Positions 1 through 7,841 of a DNA stretch of 64,000 nt are shown in pieces. Source of the stretch: Limimaricola sp. G21655-S1 (GTDB lineage Bacteria; Pseudomonadota; Alphaproteobacteria; Rhodobacterales; Rhodobacteraceae); the NCBI RefSeq assembly GCF_027213785.1, contig NZ_JAPWGO010000001.1, forward strand, positions 62,001 through 126,000. Reading direction: 5' to 3'. Within the stretch, counting starts at the first letter, position 1. Every line of letters begins with the position of its first letter. Both the position numbers and the translations under genes were made by a program. The notes beneath the pieces were generated by a model that was not told the origin of the DNA, did no database searches, and worked only from the letters and a program-made list of their open reading frames with translations.

Positions 1-2431
1 GGAACGGCACGCCGCGCGCGCGCAGCGTCTCGGCGACGGGCAGCGAGGTCTCGTTGCCGAGATTGACGTCGAGCAGCGCGAGATCGAACTGCTCGGCCTC
101 GATCAGCCGCAGCGCCTCGCCGACGCCGTTCGCCATCGACACCGCAGCGCAGCCCAGCTCCGAGAGGATGTCGGACGCGTCCATGGCGATGATCATGTTG
201 TCCTCGACCACCAGAGCCTTGCCCGCGAGCGTGAACGGCGTCTCGCCATCGTCCGGAGCCGCGTCGTCCCGGGCCGGGGCGGCCTCCGGCGCGGTCGCGA
301 CGAAGCGGGCGGGAATCCGGAAGCGGGCCTCGGCGCCGGTGAGCGCGAAGCGCAGCTCGGCATCGCCGCCGAGCTCGAAGGGGATCGAGCGTTCGATCAC
401 CGTGGTCCCGAAGCCACGCCCCTTGCCGGCGCGCAGCGGCGCGCCGCCGCGCTCGCGCCACTCGACGCGCAGATCGCCCTGCACATCGCGCGACAGCCCG
501 ACCTCGACCCAGCCATGCCCGTCCTTCAAGGCACCGTATTTCGCGGCGTTGGTGACCAGCTCGTGCACCACCAGCGCCAGCGTCGAAAAGGCCTCGGGCG
601 TCAGGCCGACATCGGGCCCGGTGATCCGCACCCGGTCGCGCTGGGCCGCGATGAAGGCGTCGATCTCGGTCTCGATCAGCGTCTTGAGCGAGGCCGCCTC
701 CCAGTCGGAACCGGTCAACTGGTCATGCGCGCGCGCCAGCGCGTCGATCCGGCCATCGACGAGGCGACTGTATTCCTCCACCGAGGTGACGCCGGAGCGG
801 CTTTGCGACACCAGGCTGCGAATCAGGTTGAGGATGTTGCGCACCCGGTGGTTCAGTTCGGCGATCAGCAGCTCCTGCCGCTCCTGCGCGCGCTTGCGCT
901 CGGCGATGGAATCATCGGCGATCTTCAGCACCACCTCGAGCAGTGTGATCCGTAGCGTCTCGGCGGCGGCGATCTCGCTGTCGGTCCAGGGCGCGCTCTG
1001 GTGGCGCACCGTCTCGGTCCAGGCCTCGAAGCTCTTGCGCGGCGTCAACCGCAGCCCGTTCGGCCCGGTCGAGACCGGCTTGGCCGGATCGCCGGCCCAG
1101 GTGACCTCCTCGACCTGCTCGCGGCGGAACAGCACGATGTAGTCTCGCGGGCCGCGGCTGATCGGCAGCGCCAGGATCCCGGCGGCGCGGTTGGCAAAGC
1201 TCTCGGCCGCCGGGTAGCGATCGATCAGCCTGTCGGTGGCCTCGACATGCCCGGCATGGGTGGAATGGAGGTGGCGCAGCAGCCCCGCGAACTCCTCGCC
1301 GGTAGTGGTCGCGCCGATCGCGTGGTAGCGGTCGTTGATCCAGATCGCGATGCCGTCGAAAGGGATAACCTCGCCGATCTCTCCGGCGATTTTCTTGAAG
1401 TTGTCGGCGATGGCGGTGCTGTCGGTCATCCGCGCCAGAAGCGAGGTATGCAGCACCCGTGCCTTGGCGGCCTGCGCGCGCTCGGCCTCGTTCTCCAGCG
1501 CGGCGATCTCGTAGGAGAGCAGCTGCGTGAACAGTTCCACCGCCGAGCGCTTTTCGTAGTCGAGGTAATGCGGCGTCCCGTGATGGCAGGCGATCAGCCC
1601 CCACAGCTTGCCGTCGCGCAGGATCGACACCGACATCGAGGCCGCGACGCCCATGTTGCGCAGGTATTCGAGATGGATCGGCGAGACCGCCCGGGTCACG
1701 GAATGCGACAGGTCGATCCGCTCGCCCTCCGCCTCGGGGGCGGAGAGGATCGGCTGCGGCGGCGCGTCGACGTCGCGGATCAGCCGGATCGGGTTGCGCA
1801 TGTAGAGCGCGCGCGCCTGCGGGGGGATGTCGCTCGCGGGGAAGCGCAGCCCGAGGAAGGGCGTCAGGCCCGGTGCCGCCGACTCGGCGATCACCTTGCC
1901 GCTGTCGTCGCGCTGGAACTGGTAGATCATCACCCGGTCGAAGCCGGTGAGCGCCTTCATCGCCCGCGCAGCCTCGCGCGCCATGCGGCCGATATCCGGC
2001 TGGCGGCGCAGCCGGGCCACTAGCGGCTGCACCAGCGACATCTCGTCCCGAGCGCCGCCCTCGGTCTTGGGTTCGAACTCGAACAGGTAATGAGGCTCGG
2101 ACAGATGCACCGAGACGTCGAAGGCCCGGCCGTCTTCGAACAGGTCGATCCCGTAGATCCGCGCCGCCCCGGCGCCGTGGCCCAGCATCTGCAGGCGACC
2201 GCGCAGATCATGCGTCACGTCCCGCGGGAACAGATCGGCCAGCGACGTTCCGATCATCGCCTGCGCCTCATGGCCGAGCATCTCGCCGGTATTGGCCGAG
2301 GCGTGCCGGACCACCCAGTCCCGCGAAACGGCGATCAGGCAGCCATAGGGCTGCACATGGCCGAGGAACTGGATCTGTTCCTTCTCGCAATTGCTGAGGT
2401 CGACCGGCGCATCGGCCAGGGAATCGGTCAT
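1..2431 (-). CDS. bphP: Bacteriophytochrome hybrid sensor kinase (PAS-GAF-PHY, HWE kinase, receiver), 3' end cut by window edge
   Basis: Red/far-red photosensor kinase that would bind biliverdin and pass phosphate to its own receiver domain or a partner. The visible part is about 810 residues. Cys15, in the N-terminal stretch NCEKEQIQF, sits where bacteriophytochromes attach biliverdin. The GAF domain carries PASDIP with Asp201, the chromophore-pocket motif. A PHY-like region follows. The kinase H-box LNHRVRN has His528 and, with the W-x-E motif EWRE, marks the HWE family rather than classical HisKA. From about residue 737 there is a receiver domain (VVEDN) with phosphoacceptor Asp788 in LLDVNLG. 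The frame was checked at Cys15, Asp201, His528 and Asp788 and is continuous. The start codon directly follows the stop of the heme oxygenase gene (TGAATG), so the two are almost certainly co-translated. The receiver domain runs off the left edge. Confidence 0.93.
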   Translation of the reverse strand, partial: MTDSLADAPVDLSNCEKEQIQFLGHVQPYGCLIAVSRDWVVRHASANTGEMLGHEAQAMIGTSLADLFPRDVTHDLRGRLQMLGHGAGAARIYGIDLFEDGRAFDVSVHLSEPHYLFEFEPKTEGGARDEMSLVQPLVARLRRQPDIGRMAREAARAMKALTGFDRVMIYQFQRDDSGKVIAESAAPGLTPFLGLRFPASDIPPQARALYMRNPIRLIRDVDAPPQPILSAPEAEGERIDLSHSVTRAVSPIHLEYLRNMGVAASMSVSILRDGKLWGLIACHHGTPHYLDYEKRSAVELFTQLLSYEIAALENEAERAQAAKARVLHTSLLARMTDSTAIADNFKKIAGEIGEVIPFDGIAIWINDRYHAIGATTTGEEFAGLLRHLHSTHAGHVEATDRLIDRYPAAESFANRAAGILALPISRGPRDYIVLFRREQVEEVTWAGDPAKPVSTGPNGLRLTPRKSFEAWTETVRHQSAPWTDSEIAAAETLRITLLEVVLKIADDSIAERKRAQERQELLIAELNHRVRNILNLIRSLVSQSRSGVTSVEEYSRLVDGRIDALARAHDQLTGSDWEAASLKTLIETEIDAFIAAQRDRVRITGPDVGLTPEAFSTLALVVHELVTNAAKYGALKDGHGWVEVGLSRDVQGDLRVEWRERGGAPLRAGKGRGFGTTVIERSIPFELGGDAELRFALTGAEARFRIPARFVATAPEAAPARDDAAPDDGETPFTLAGKALVVEDNMIIAMDASDILSELGCAAVSMANGVGEALRLIEAEQFDLALLDVNLGNETSLPVAETLRARGVPF

Positions 2432-3010
2432 TCAGGCGGTCCGTTCGGTCAGAGGGGCGGGCGTAGCCCGAGGAGGCAGGGCGGCATCCTGCCCCGCCGT
2501 CAGAAAGAGATCAAACAACCCGCCGGCCTCGGCGATCACGCGGTCTGCTTCCGTACCGAGACCGGGCTGCGCGCTCGCCTGCAAGCAGAAGGCGCGCCAC
2601 TCTGCGGCCATCGGCGGCAGCGACAGGTAGCTGCCGGCGGCGTGCAGTTCCGGATCGCGCCCTGCCTCCCAGCGGCGTCGCAAGAGCTGGCTGCCCAGAC
2701 GCGAGCCGAGCAGTACGTAGTCCTGCGCCATCGGCTGGCTCAATCTGCAGGGCGCAAGCGCCTGTAAGGACTCGTGGCCGAGCCGGTCGAGATCGGTGTC
2801 GAGCGCCGCGATCATCCGGTCGAGCAGCGGCTGACCGGTCAGGCCGCCGGGTGCGGGGCGGATCGCCGCGAAGGCGGCGCGATGCGCGGCGAGAAAGCCC
2901 GACAGGCCGGGCCGGGTCGTCAGGTCGAAGCGGGAGAAGCAGGCATCGAGCCGCTCGTGACGCGGGGCGAGATCCTCTCGCAACCGGCTTCGCAGCGGCG
3001 TCTGGTGCAT
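2432..3010 (-). CDS. bphO: Biliverdin-producing heme oxygenase (BphO type)
   Basis: Would open heme to biliverdin IXalpha, the chromophore of the phytochrome encoded immediately downstream. 192 residues from the chosen start MHQTPLRSRL. A longer reading from 3043 is possible, but the family starts close to the heme-binding helix. That helix is visible as PRHERLD, with His18 the likely proximal heme ligand. The distal-helix signature GSRLGSQLL is a close variant of the family motif GSRLGG. Stop and phytochrome start are directly adjacent, fitting stoichiometric supply of chromophore. Family assignment rests on these two motifs, the length and the neighbour; together they are convincing. Confidence 0.9.
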   Translation of the reverse strand: MHQTPLRSRLREDLAPRHERLDACFSRFDLTTRPGLSGFLAAHRAAFAAIRPAPGGLTGQPLLDRMIAALDTDLDRLGHESLQALAPCRLSQPMAQDYVLLGSRLGSQLLRRRWEAGRDPELHAAGSYLSLPPMAAEWRAFCLQASAQPGLGTEADRVIAEAGGLFDLFLTAGQDAALPPRATPAPLTERTA

Positions 3011-3130
3011 CGTCAAGATCGGTGGTCCCTCGTCGGTGAACACGTCGAAAGCTCGTGTTTCACACCAGCAAACATGTCAACGCCGGAGCAGATCAAGTGG
3101 TTCCAGAAGGCGAAGTTTTTTGTTTCCGAT

Positions 3131-3147
3131 GCATCGCGGTGCGATGC
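3131..3147. repeat. Perfect inverted repeat between bphO and the ABC exporter operon
   Basis: Seven-base arms GCATCGC/GCGATGC with a 3-base loop lie 40 bp before the ABC ATPase start and 120 bp before bphO. The same 177-bp gap also has a T-rich run (3114-3121) and two copies of TGTTTCCG flanking the repeat. It may be an operator for either divergent operon; function unknown. Confidence 0.4.
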
Positions 3148-3186
3148 CGCTGTTTCCGGTACCGCGGATCGGCTTAGCTTCGCCCC

Positions 3187-3843
3187 ATGCTGTTGCGATT
3201 GCGGGACCTGCACAAGAGTTTCACCGGAGCCGAGGGGCCGGTGCCGGTGCTGCGGGGCGTCGATCTCGACCTCGAAGCGGGCGAGAGCCTCGCCCTGACC
3301 GGCGAAAGCGGCTCCGGCAAGTCGACGCTGCTGCATCTCGTGGGCGGGCTCGACCGGCCCGATGCGGGCTGCATCGCGCTCGACGGCGCCCGGGTCGAGG
3401 CGCTCGACGATTCGGGGTGCGCGGCGCTCAGGCGCGGCACCGTGGGCGTGGTGTTCCAGCAGTTCAACCTGATCCCGTCGCTCAGCGTCGGCGACAACAT
3501 CGCTTTCCAGGCGCGGCTTGCCGGACGGCATGACGCAAGGCGGGCGATGATGCTGGCCGAGCGGCTCGGCCTCGCGCCGCACCTGTCGAAATACCCCGAA
3601 CAGCTTTCGGGCGGCCAGCAGCAACGCACCGCGATCGCCCGCACCCTTGCCGCGCGGCCGCGCCTCGTGCTGGCGGACGAACCCACCGGCAATCTCGACG
3701 AAACCACCGCCGAGGCGGTGCTGGGCGCGATGCTGGAGCTCGTCTCCGAAACCGGCGCGGCGCTGCTGATGGTCACACATTCCGAGCGTCACGCCGCCCG
3801 CATGGGGCGGCGGCTGCACCTGCATGCGGGGCGGATCGCGTGA
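3187..3843 (+). CDS. ABC transporter ATP-binding protein, LolD/MacB-like
   Basis: ATPase subunit of a type VII (FtsX-domain) ABC system. 218 residues, the usual LolD size. Walker A GESGSGKST at 39-47, Q-loop after VVFQQ near 91, signature LSGGQ at 140-144, Walker B LVLADE at 160-165 and H-loop His198 are all intact. The stop overlaps the GTG start of the permease (GTGA), so the two form one transporter. Such pairs move lipoproteins, lipids or peptides, or act as mechanotransducers. With the lipocalin-like secreted protein two genes on, the set resembles the AttE-AttH type clusters of rhizobia and marine bacteria. Substrate not deducible. Confidence 0.93.
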   Translation: MLLRLRDLHKSFTGAEGPVPVLRGVDLDLEAGESLALTGESGSGKSTLLHLVGGLDRPDAGCIALDGARVEALDDSGCAALRRGTVGVVFQQFNLIPSLSVGDNIAFQARLAGRHDARRAMMLAERLGLAPHLSKYPEQLSGGQQQRTAIARTLAARPRLVLADEPTGNLDETTAEAVLGAMLELVSETGAALLMVTHSERHAARMGRRLHLHAGRIA

Positions 3844-6221
3844 CCCGGACGGTCCTGCGGGCGCTCCTGTCGCATTGGCGCCGCGCGCCGCTGCAACTCT
3901 TCACCCTGATCGCCGGTCTGGCGCTGGCGACCGGGCTGTGGTCCGGGGTGCAGGCGATCAATGCCGAGGCCCGCGCGAGCTACGATGCCGCCGCCGCGAC
4001 GCTGGGCGAGGGGCGCTATGCGCGGATCGTGGCGACGGCGGGGGGCGAGATCGCTCTGGCGGATTACGTGGCGCTGCGCCGCGCCAGCTGGCAGGTGAGC
4101 CCGGTGGTACAGGGACGGCTCGGCGGCGCCAAGCTGGTGGGGATCGAGCCGCTGACCGCGCCCGGCGGCATCGGTCCGGCAGCCGAGGACGCCGACATCG
4201 CCGCTTTTCTCACCGGCGCCGGGCAGGTCTTCGGCCGGGCCGAGGCGCTGGAAGCGCTGCCGGGGATCGACGCCGAGAAGGTGGTCGCGCCCGACACCGC
4301 GCCGGGCACCGTGGTCACCGACGTCTCGGTCGCGCTGCGGCTTCTGGACCGGGCTGGCTTCGACGCGCTGATCGTTGCGCCCGAGCAGCCTCTGGGCCGT
4401 CCCGCGCTCGAGGAGATCGCCCCCGATCTGGCGTTGCGCCCGCCACAGGCGGGCTCCGAGGTGGGCCGGCTCACCGACAGCTTCCACCTCAACCTCACCG
4501 CCTTCGGCCTGCTGTGCTTCGCGGTCGGCATCTTCATCGTGCATGGCGCGGTCGGGCTCGCCTTCGAGCAGCGTCGCCCGGTGCTGCGCACGATGCGGGC
4601 CCTGGGCGTGCCGCTGCGCCGCCTCGTGGCGCTGATGATGGCCGAGCTTCTGGGCTTCGCGCTGATCGCGGGCACGCTTGGGGTGGGGCTGGGCTGGCTG
4701 CTGGCGGCACAGCTTCTGCCCGATGTGGCAGCGACGCTGCGCGGGCTTTACGGGGCCGAGGTGGCGGGCGGGCTGCGGCTGCGCCCGGTCTGGTGGCTCT
4801 CGGGGCTCGGCATCGCGGTTCTGGGCACCGGCTTCGCCGCCGGGGCGGCGCTGTGGCGGCTGGCGCGAATGCCGCTTCTGGCGGCGGGCGGGCGCCGGGC
4901 CTGGGCCATGGCCGATGCGCGCTCCGCCCGATGGCAGGGCGGCGCGGCGCTGGGGCTGATCGGCGTGGCGGTGGGGCTGGCGCTTTGGGGCGAAGGGCTA
5001 GTGGCGGGCTTCGGCCTTCTGGGCGCGGGACTCGTCGGCGCGGCGCTGGCCCTGCCGGTGGTGCTGGGCGCGGTTCTGGCCATCGCGGCGCGGCTGGCGC
5101 GCGGCCCGCTGGCCCAGTGGTTCTGGGCCGATACGCGCCAGCAGCTTCCGGGGCTGTCGCTGGCGCTGATGGCGCTGCTTCTGGCGATGGCCGCCAATAT
5201 CGGCGTCTCCACCATGGTCAGCTCGTTCCGTCAGACCTTCACCGGCTTTCTCGATCAGCGCCTCGCGCCGGAGCTCTACATCGAGACCGCCGATGATGAT
5301 CAGGCCCGCGCGATTGAGGCCTTTCTCGCGCCGCGCGTGCGCTCGGTCCTGCCGCTGGCCTCGGTCGAAACCGAGGTCGCGGGTCTGCCGGTGGAGTTGA
5401 ACCTCGCGCGGCCGGACCCGACCTATCCGCAGAACTGGCGCTTCCTGCAGGCGGTGGACCGCCCTTGGGAACGGCTCGCCGCGGGTGAGGGGGTGCTGGT
5501 CAACGAGCAGCTCGCGCGCCGCGCCGGATTGAGCTTGGGCGATCCGGTCCGGCTCGGGCCGGACACGGTGCTGCCGGTGCTGGGCATCCATGGCGATTAC
5601 GGCAACCCGGTAGGGCAGGTGATCGTCACCGAGGCCCTGTTCGCCGAGTTGCACCCGGAGGTGGTGCCGCGCCGCTTCGGCCTCAGGCTCGACCCGGACG
5701 AGGTGCCGGCGATCCGCGCCGCGCTGGTGGCCGAGGGACTGCCGGAGGGCGCGATCACCGATCAGGCGGCGGTGAAGCGCTTTTCGATGCAGGTGTTCGA
5801 GCGCACCTTCGCCGTAACGGCGGCGCTCAACGTGCTGACGCTCGCCGTCGCGGGCTTCGCGATCCTGATGTCGCTGCTGACGCTGGCGGCGCTGCGCCTG
5901 CCGCAGCTTGCCCCGGTCTGGGCGCTGGGACTGACGCGGCGGCGGTTGGCGGCGCTTGAGGTGGTCCGCGCGGTGCTGCTGGCGGCGCTGACCGCGTTGA
6001 TGGCGCTGCCGCTCGGGCTGGCGCTGGCCTGGGTGCTGCTCTCGGTGGTCAATGTCGCGGCCTTCGGCTGGCGGCTGCCGATGTTCCTGTTCCCGTGGGA
6101 TTATGCGCGGCTCGGGCTGTTCGCACTGGTCGCGGCCGGGCTTGCGGCGCTGTGGCCCGCGATCCGGCTGGCCCGCACGCCGCCCGCCGCGCTGCTGGGG
6201 GTCTTCGCCAATGAACGCTAG
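3840..6221 (+). CDS. ABC transporter permease with two FtsX domains
   Basis: Membrane partner of the preceding ATPase. 793 residues starting at a GTG that overlaps the ATPase stop. One membrane segment near residues 14-36 is followed by a periplasmic region. A helix cluster lies at about 219-460, then a second large periplasmic region, and three helices at about 657-780. This is the duplicated FtsX-domain plan of large YbbP/Att-type permeases rather than a single LolC/E unit. The region is rich in Leu/Ala/Gly as expected. Its last 11 bases overlap the start of the lipocalin gene, supporting a single transcription and translation unit. Confidence 0.9.
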   Translation: MTRTVLRALLSHWRRAPLQLFTLIAGLALATGLWSGVQAINAEARASYDAAAATLGEGRYARIVATAGGEIALADYVALRRASWQVSPVVQGRLGGAKLVGIEPLTAPGGIGPAAEDADIAAFLTGAGQVFGRAEALEALPGIDAEKVVAPDTAPGTVVTDVSVALRLLDRAGFDALIVAPEQPLGRPALEEIAPDLALRPPQAGSEVGRLTDSFHLNLTAFGLLCFAVGIFIVHGAVGLAFEQRRPVLRTMRALGVPLRRLVALMMAELLGFALIAGTLGVGLGWLLAAQLLPDVAATLRGLYGAEVAGGLRLRPVWWLSGLGIAVLGTGFAAGAALWRLARMPLLAAGGRRAWAMADARSARWQGGAALGLIGVAVGLALWGEGLVAGFGLLGAGLVGAALALPVVLGAVLAIAARLARGPLAQWFWADTRQQLPGLSLALMALLLAMAANIGVSTMVSSFRQTFTGFLDQRLAPELYIETADDDQARAIEAFLAPRVRSVLPLASVETEVAGLPVELNLARPDPTYPQNWRFLQAVDRPWERLAAGEGVLVNEQLARRAGLSLGDPVRLGPDTVLPVLGIHGDYGNPVGQVIVTEALFAELHPEVVPRRFGLRLDPDEVPAIRAALVAEGLPEGAITDQAAVKRFSMQVFERTFAVTAALNVLTLAVAGFAILMSLLTLAALRLPQLAPVWALGLTRRRLAALEVVRAVLLAALTALMALPLGLALAWVLLSVVNVAAFGWRLPMFLFPWDYARLGLFALVAAGLAALWPAIRLARTPPAALLGVFANER

Positions 6222-7245
6222 GGTTCTTCTTCTCATCTGCCTGCCGGGTCTGGCCCAGGCGCAGGGCTTCGCGGGCCTCGGCGGCGAGGCGGGCGGCTTC
6301 GCCCTGCCGGACCCCTCCGTCGCCCCGGCGTTTCCCGAGGATCACGGGGCCCATCCCGACTACCGGATCGAGTGGTGGTACGTCACCGCCAACCTGACCG
6401 GCCCCGACGGCACGCCCTACGGGCTGCAATGGACCCTGTTCCGCTCGGCGCTGGCCCCGCGCGAGGCCGAGGGTTTCGCCAGCCCGCAGATCTGGCTCGG
6501 CCATGCCGCCGTCACCACGCCCGAGCGCCATCTCTTCACCCAGCGGCTGGCGCGGGGCGGCATCGGTCAGGCGGGGGTCGAGGCCGCGCCCTTCGCGGCA
6601 TGGATCGACGACTGGCGCATGGCGGGGCCGGATTTCGACAATCTCGACCTCGCGGCCAGCGGCCCGGACTTCGGCTATGATCTGTCGATGTCCGCCACCG
6701 GGCCCTTGGTCCTGCATGGCGAGGCGGGCTACTCGGTGAAGTCCGGCGAGGGGCAGGCCTCCTATTACTACTCGCAGCCCTTCTTCGCGGTGGAGGGGAT
6801 GCTGAGGCTGCCCGACGGCCCGGTCGAGGTCGGCGGCCATGCCTGGTTCGACCATGAGTGGTCCTCGCAGCCGCTGTCGGAGCGCCAGACCGGCTGGGAC
6901 TGGTTCTCGCTGTCCTTCGAGGGCGGTGCCAAGCTGATGGGCTTCCAGCTTCGCGAAAACGATGCGGCAGGCTACAGTTACGCCAGTTGGATCGCGCCGG
7001 ACGGGACGCTCGCCCCCTATGTGGGCGACTTCGAGGCCGAACCGCTGGAGATGGCGTCGCTCGACGGGGTGGAGGTGCCGGTGCGCTGGGCGGTGCGGTT
7101 GTCGCAACGGGAGGTCGCGGTCGAGGTGACGGCGCTGAACCCGGCGGCATGGAACGCGCTGTCGCCCCCTTACTGGGAGGGGCCGGTGACGGTAACGGGG
7201 AGCCATGAGGGCAGGGGATATCTGGAGATGACGGGTTATGAGTGA
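6211..7245 (+). CDS. Secreted lipocalin-like protein, CrtC/AttH family
   Basis: 344 residues. The start at 6211 was chosen because it gives a clean signal peptide (MNARVLLLICLPGLAQAQ), whereas upstream in-frame starts lie deep in the permease. The core IEWWYVTANL followed by GLQWTLFR, and the later HAWFDHEWSS, are hallmarks of the carotenoid 1,2-hydratase/AttH (lipocalin_9) fold. Because it is exported and sits next to an ABC exporter rather than carotenoid genes, a lipid- or hydrophobic-ligand-binding role in the periplasm is more likely than carotenoid hydration. That is inference. It overlaps the permease by 11 bases and the next gene by 8 bases. Confidence 0.87.
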   Translation: MNARVLLLICLPGLAQAQGFAGLGGEAGGFALPDPSVAPAFPEDHGAHPDYRIEWWYVTANLTGPDGTPYGLQWTLFRSALAPREAEGFASPQIWLGHAAVTTPERHLFTQRLARGGIGQAGVEAAPFAAWIDDWRMAGPDFDNLDLAASGPDFGYDLSMSATGPLVLHGEAGYSVKSGEGQASYYYSQPFFAVEGMLRLPDGPVEVGGHAWFDHEWSSQPLSERQTGWDWFSLSFEGGAKLMGFQLRENDAAGYSYASWIAPDGTLAPYVGDFEAEPLEMASLDGVEVPVRWAVRLSQREVAVEVTALNPAAWNALSPPYWEGPVTVTGSHEGRGYLEMTGYE

Positions 7246-7792
7246 CATCACGACGCTTTCGGGGCTGCTCGATCTGGTGCGCGCGCGCATCGGGGCGGGT
7301 CTCGTGGACCGCGACGCGGCGGCGCGGCTGCCGGTGCTGGCGACGCGCGACGCGCAGGGCTGGCCCTCGGCGCGCACCATGGTGCTGCGCGGCTTCGACG
7401 CGGCCGACTGGACGCTCGACCTGCATTCCGATGCCGACGCCGCCAAGGTGCTGCAGCTGACCGACGGGCCGCGTGCGGCGCTGCATGTCTGGGACGCCGA
7501 AGCGTCGTTGCAGGTGCGGATGCGGGCGCATGTCGTGCGGCTGCCGCATGAGGAGGAGAAGACGCTTTGGGAAGAGGTGCCCGAGGAGGCCCGCGCCCGC
7601 TACGGCACGGTGCCGCCGCCCGGCACACCGATCGCCTCGGCCGAGGCCTGGCATCCGAACCCGCGCCCGGCCCGCTTCGCGGTGCTGCGCGCGCGGGTGC
7701 TTCGGATCGAGGCGCTGCATCTCGGCGAGATCCACCGCCGCGCCCGCTTCGAGCGCGAGGAGGGCTGGCAGGGCAGCTGGCTGGTGCCGTGA
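7238..7792 (+). CDS. Pyridoxamine 5'-phosphate oxidase-like FMN-binding protein
   Basis: 184-residue split-barrel flavoprotein. The N-terminal half has the PNPOx pattern: an arginine-rich strand (SARTMVLRGF) followed by a segment with Ser-Asp-Ala-x-x-Ala-Lys-Val that would hold FMN phosphate. The C-terminal signature of true PdxH is only partly kept, so this is probably one of the many PNPOx-family proteins without proven vitamin B6 activity. It overlaps the secreted lipocalin gene by 8 bases, with GGAG at 7224-7227 as a moderate ribosome site. Why a cytoplasmic flavoprotein is coupled to an export cluster is unclear. Confidence 0.82.
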   Translation: MSDITTLSGLLDLVRARIGAGLVDRDAAARLPVLATRDAQGWPSARTMVLRGFDAADWTLDLHSDADAAKVLQLTDGPRAALHVWDAEASLQVRMRAHVVRLPHEEEKTLWEEVPEEARARYGTVPPPGTPIASAEAWHPNPRPARFAVLRARVLRIEALHLGEIHRRARFEREEGWQGSWLVP

Positions 7793-7841
7793 GCGCGAGC
7801 GGCTCTGGCGCGGAGAAGGGCGGGGCGATAGATCCCCGCGC

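Noticed and set aside
912-1604. Arg-rich open frames antisense or out of frame within the phytochrome gene
   Set aside because: They are frame shadows of high-GC coding DNA; the true frame was verified at Cys15, Asp201, His528 and Asp788.
3056-3074. PpsR/CrtJ-like site (TGT...ACA) upstream of bphO
   Set aside because: Spacing between TGT and ACA is 13, not the 12 bases of the known motif, and the halves lack the extended consensus.
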